Below, piece by piece: positions 59,907-64,000 of a stretch of 64,000 nucleotides of DNA. The first letter of the stretch is position 1. Every line of letters begins with the position of its first letter. The stretch comes from Azolla caroliniana (Eukaryota > Polypodiophyta). The notes under the pieces are model-generated. The model did no database searches and had not been told where the DNA came from. It saw only the letters and a program-made list of their open reading frames with translations. A program made the translations under genes and the position numbers. The stretch spans positions 4,340,001-4,404,000 of the forward strand of contig JBHGNT010000002.1 in assembly GCA_043228905.1 (NCBI GenBank), given 5' to 3'.

Positions 59907-62900
59907 ATGGAAGGCGGCGGTAGTGGGCCTTCGGGCATGATGGTGTTGAACTCACAGAACTACGCCGACTGGAAGATAAAGATGGAAGACCTTCTCATCG
60001 TCCGAGACCTGTACGAACCGATCGACAATGCCGAGATACCCAAGGGGGTAATAGAGTCGGAGTGGAAGCTCCTGAACCGGAAAGCCGTAGCGACGATCCG
60101 GCAATATGTCGATGTAAGTGTCCTGCAACATGTGGCGAACGATACGAACGCCTATGAGATGTGGCAGAAGCTGTCCGGACTGTATGAGAGGAAGAATGCT
60201 CTGACCCGGACCTCCCTGATGAGGAAGATAGTGAATCTTAAGTATCGGGACGGCGAGAGCATGGTCGAACACGTCAGCACGTTCATGGGATTCGTGAACC
60301 AGCTTGCGGCGATCAAGTTCCCGTTGGATGACGCAATGCAAGCCATCATGCTGATGTGTACCCTTCCGGAGAGCTGGGAGAACTTGGTAGTTACTCTCAG
60401 CACCTCCTGTAAGGAAGAGAACTTTTCTTTACTAACGGTAAAGACAAGTATTCTAAATGAAGAAGCGCGTCGGAGAGATAAAGAACCGGCCTCCGACTCG
60501 AAGGCGCTGCTTACCGAATCGGAACGGGGAAGACAACGGAACCGGAGTCCGCAAAGACGGGAGAAGTCGGGGACACGGTCGCAGTCGAGGGGAAGACCTA
60601 CATGCTTCTACTGTGGGAAGCCGGGGCACTTCCAGAAGAACTGTCGGCATTTCCGGAAAGACAATGGAACCGACGGTACCGATTCGAAGAAGTCACCGGA
60701 GCGAAACGGTGCATACCGGGGAGCCACGGACCGGAGAGGTCCGGATCGGCGAGGGCAGTACCGGAAAGGAACGACGGCACTCGCGGCAAGTGAAGAAGAG
60801 ATAATGCTCATTACCGAAGAGAGGGAGCTGAACCTTGCCGGTGAAGAGATGACCTGGGTGGTTGATTCCGGAGCGTCGTTCCACCTGACCCCGGAGAAGA
60901 AATACTTCTCATCCTACACAGCCGGTGTGCACGGCTGTGTCCGGATGGGAAATGACGGTACATGCCGGATTGCCGGCATAGGAGACGTGTGGCTGATGAC
61001 ATCAACCGGATGCAAGATGCTGCTGAAGGATGTCCGACACGTTCCGGAGGTTCGATTGAACCTGATTTCGGCCGGGAGGCTAGACGATGAAGGCTACACG
61101 GGTAGCATCCGGAACGGTGTCATGAAGTTCAGCAAAGGGAGCCTGATAGTGGCTCGGGCCCGGAAGGTCAACACACTGTACCTGATGAATTCCCGGCTAT
61201 GTCCGGAGGAGCTGAACGTGGCAGCTGACACTGCCGGTGAGCTATGGCACAAGAGACTGTGCCACATGAGCGAGAAGGGGATGAAGAGGCTTGCCGAAGA
61301 CAACCTGATACCGGTAAAGCACGTACACTTGGGGAAGTGTACCGACTGTCTGGCCGGTAAGCAGAACCGAACCTCCTTCCACTCAAGGCCACCGACGAGA
61401 CGTAGCGCACCATTGGAGTTGGTACACACTGATGTGTGTCAGGTAGATACGAAGTCACATGGCGGAGCCCAGTACTTCGTGACATTCATTGATGACCACA
61501 GCCGGAAGCTGTGGACGGCACTGTTGAAGACAAAGGACCAAGTATTGTCCGTCTTCAAAGAACTCCACGCGAGAGTGGAAAGAGAATCCGGCAAGAAGCT
61601 GAAAGCACTACGAGCGGATAACGGAGGAGAATACCGAGGGCAATTTGAGGAGTATTGCCGTTCGATGGGAATCCGGATCGAGTTTACTGTGCCGAAGACG
61701 CCGGAACTGAACGGGCTGGCCGAGAGGATGAACCGGACCATAATGGAGAGGGTCCGGAGTATGCTAGCACATGCGAAATTACCCAAGGGATTTTGGGCTG
61801 AGGCAATGTCGACGGCGACATATGTGATAAATAGATCACCCTCAATACCCCTAGATGGAGACACGCCACAGAGAGTGTGGACCGGTAAGGAAGTGTCCTA
61901 CCGGCATCTGAAGGTGTTCGGGTGTCTCGCATACGTGCATGTGGCAAAGGACCGGAGAGGAAAGTTAGATCCAAAGACCCGGCCATGCATATTCCTCGGT
62001 TACGGCGACGACGAGTTCGGCTACCGAGTATGGGACCCGGTCGACAAGAAGATATTCAGGAGTCGAGATATCATCTTCATGGAGGACAAGACACTCACCG
62101 ACTGGGAGTCGGAGAAGAAGATGAAGAGCTCCAAGTCGACCGGTGAGAATCAACTCTACGAGGAGCAGTCCCGACCGGCAAGGGACCGGTTAGCACTCGA
62201 GGATCCGGCCGAAGACGGTGAAGAAACAGAACCGACCGAGGAAGATGAAATTGATACCGGAACCGGCCCCGATCCTGAAATGGATTCGGATGAAGAGGAA
62301 ACGGAGGAGCCGGTTACCGAAGCTCCGGAACGGAGATATCCTCTAAGAGAGAGAAGGGCCCCCCGGAGATTTCCGGAACCAGAGCACGTGCTGCTAACCG
62401 ACGAGGGGGAGCCGGAGAGTCTTGAAGAAGCAAAGCTTGACACCCATAGCCTCAGGTGGTTAAGTGCCATGCAGGAGGAGATGGATTCCCTGCATGAGAA
62501 CCACACATATGAACTTGTGGATTTGCCGAAAGGAACGCGGGCACTTCGAAACAAGTGGGTGTTCAAGCTGAAACCGGGAGATGCCGGAAACCCCCCGAGA
62601 TACAAAGCCAGGATCGTGGTGAAGGGGTTCCAGCAGAAGAAGGGCGTCGACTTCGACGAGATATTTGCCCCGGTAGTGAAGATGACCTCCATCCGGACGG
62701 TGCTGAGCATAGCGGCAGGCTTGGACCTCGAGGTAGAACAGATGGACGTGAAGACGACATTCCTTCACGGTGACCTCGAAGAAGAGATCTACATGCAGCA
62801 ACCGGAAGGATTCGAGAAGAAAGGGAAGGAGCACCTGGTATGCCGGTTGAAGAAGAGCCTTTACGGACTGAAGCAGGCTCCCCGGCAGTGGTACCGGAAG

Positions 62901-63980
62901 TTCGACTCCTTCATGACCGACGAAGGGTACCACAAAACGCAGTCCGATCACTGCGTGTTTGTGAAGAAGTTCGAAGGAGGAGACTTTCTAATACTCCTCC
63001 TGTACGTGGACGACATGTTGATCGTTGGACGGGACCAGGTCAAGATACGGATGCTGAAGAAAGCGCTTCACCGAACTTTCTCAATGAAGGACCTGGGTCC
63101 GGCGAGGCAAATACTAGGGATGCACATCATCCGGGATCGGAAGAAGAAGCAGTTGTGGCTGTCACAGGAGAAGTACGTGACAAAGGTGCTTCACCGGTTC
63201 AACATGTCGGAAGCAAGACCGGTCGGATCGACCCTCCCGGCAAACTGCAAATTATCCGGCAAGCAAAGTCCCAAGACAAAAGTTGAAAAGGAGGATATGA
63301 TGAAAGTACCATATGCCTCTGCCGTCGGAAGCTTGATGTACGCAATGGTGTGTACAAGACCGGACATAGGATATGCAGTCGGAGTGGTGAGCCGGTACAT
63401 GAGCAATCCCGGCAAAGAGCACTGAAACGCGGACAAGTGGATACTCCGATACCTGAAGGGCACGGCAAACGTGTGCCTCCGATTCGGCTCCGGTAAGCCC
63501 GAACTCGACGGCTTTACCGATTCGGATATGTCGGCTGATACAGATACCAGTCGGTCCACATCAGGGTATGTGATGACGTATGCAGGGGGAGCTGTTTCGT
63601 GGCAGTCGAGGCTGCAGAAGACCGTTGCGTTGTCAACCACGGAGGCGGAGTACATGGCGGCTGTTGAAGCCAGCAAGGAAATAATATGGATGAAGGACTT
63701 CATTAGAGAGCTCGGTATCCGGCAGGAGGAGTACCGGCTCTACTGCGATAGTCAGAGTGCCATCCACCTTGCGAAGAACGCGGCCTACCATTCCCGGACG
63801 AAACACATCCAGCGTAGATACCACTGGATCCGGGAAAGGATAGAAGACAAGGAGTTCATGCTGACGAAGATCCACACGGACGAGAACGGGTCGGATATGC
63901 TGACCAAGGTGCTCACACCCGACAAGCTGGAAGCATGCCGGAAGAGGATCGGATTGGAGAGACATCCCATGCCGAAGTGA
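59907..63980 (+). pseudogene. E Gag-Pol polyprotein, one nonsense codon
   Basis: One frame of about 1357 codons with a single TGA at 63423-63425, where Copia relatives have Trp (KEHWNA; TGG to TGA). Gag occupies about 1-230 (SQNYADWKIKMEDLL, SWENLVVTL), with knuckle CFYCGKPGHFQKNC at about 232-245. The protease motif VDSGASFHL is near 319. The pre-integrase block has LWHKRLCHM and CTDCLAGKQ (445-485). The integrase core has HTDVC, LRADNGGEY and ELNGLAERMNRT (D-D-E at about 508, 570, 606). Reverse transcriptase has QMDVKTTFLHGDLEEEIY and YVDDMLIVG (about 1033). RNase H, after the stop, has GFTDSDMSAD, STTEAEYMA, DSQSAIHLAKN and TKHIQRRYHWIRE, and ends at RHPMPK. Otherwise undamaged, so it is recent. 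The truncated product would still hold Gag, PR, IN and RT. Confidence 0.93.
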
Positions 63981-64000
63981 AGGGGGAGTTTGTTGGGATT

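Larger units (their letters stand above)
59242..64000 (+). mobile_element. Copia LTR retrotransposon E, nearly complete, 3' LTR runs off the window
   Basis: The 5' LTR is 59242-59875; a primer site at 59879 is followed by one long polyprotein frame; a purine tract GAAGGGGGAGTT precedes TGTTGGGATT at 63991-64000, the first ten bases of the 3' LTR. The coding region has a single stop. Its solo LTR relative is E1 at 13580-14269. It is inserted next to the H minisatellite (left flank GGCCG). Confidence 0.95.

Overview
The window is nuclear DNA of a land plant. It holds one ordinary single-copy gene, a MUR3-like GT47 glycosyltransferase at 26598-28535, in a landscape dominated by LTR retrotransposons of both the Copia and Gypsy superfamilies. 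The plant assignment rests on the GT47 subgroup, initiator-Met primer sites (TGGTATCAGAGC) next to most Copia LTRs, telomere-type CCCTAAA motifs, and the heavy nested LTR load. One Gypsy family (G) is a chromovirus whose Gag and two-ORF layout look like the Sushi/Tcn1 (V-clade) group rather than the usual seed-plant chromoviruses. That would fit a non-angiosperm or early-diverging plant, but the window alone cannot fix the species.

Left block (1-17066). This is a three-deep nest. A minus-strand Copia (A1, its 3' LTR off-window) was hit by a plus-strand Copia (B1, 1290-12826, target duplication ACATC). B1 was in turn hit by the nearly intact plus-strand chromovirus G1 (6442-12102, duplication GCAGC, two 430-bp LTRs differing at one visible position). 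A1 also carries a solo LTR of family E (13580-14269, duplication ATGAT).

Middle block (17067-32287). This is AT-rich and gene-poor, with microsatellites, small tandem duplications, a probable Copia-like LTR at 17588-18064, the GT47 gene with its upstream telomere-motif repeats and duplicated leader, and a lone Gypsy family C LTR (30536-31742).

Right block (32288-64000). A plus-strand Copia A2 (32288-37487) lost its 3' LTR and abuts a minus-strand fragment of family B (37488-38248). Next comes a mosaic of decayed Gypsy pieces (38249-44696 and 54371-54912) related to family C. That mosaic was split by a minus-strand Copia F (44697-54370), which itself contains a second, decayed chromovirus G2 (47654-53479, duplication CTCCC). 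G2 contains a 147-bp palindromic insertion. Beyond F lies an LTR-like segment H with a ~105-bp minisatellite. H was split by a young GAG-only element D (55694-59138, identical-length 721-bp LTRs). The window ends with a nearly complete Copia E (59242 to beyond 64000) whose 3' LTR begins at 63991.

The most unusual pattern is that three unrelated Gypsy LTR families (G, C and D) each carry a tRNA-like module, with A-box and B-box motifs, in the U3 part of the LTR and always antisense to the element. Other points of note are a conserved GTTAAAC candidate frameshift site between gag and pol of G, strong enrichment of the palindrome AGTACT in G, and a microsatellite-derived Thr-rich insert inside the catalytic region of the GT47 enzyme.
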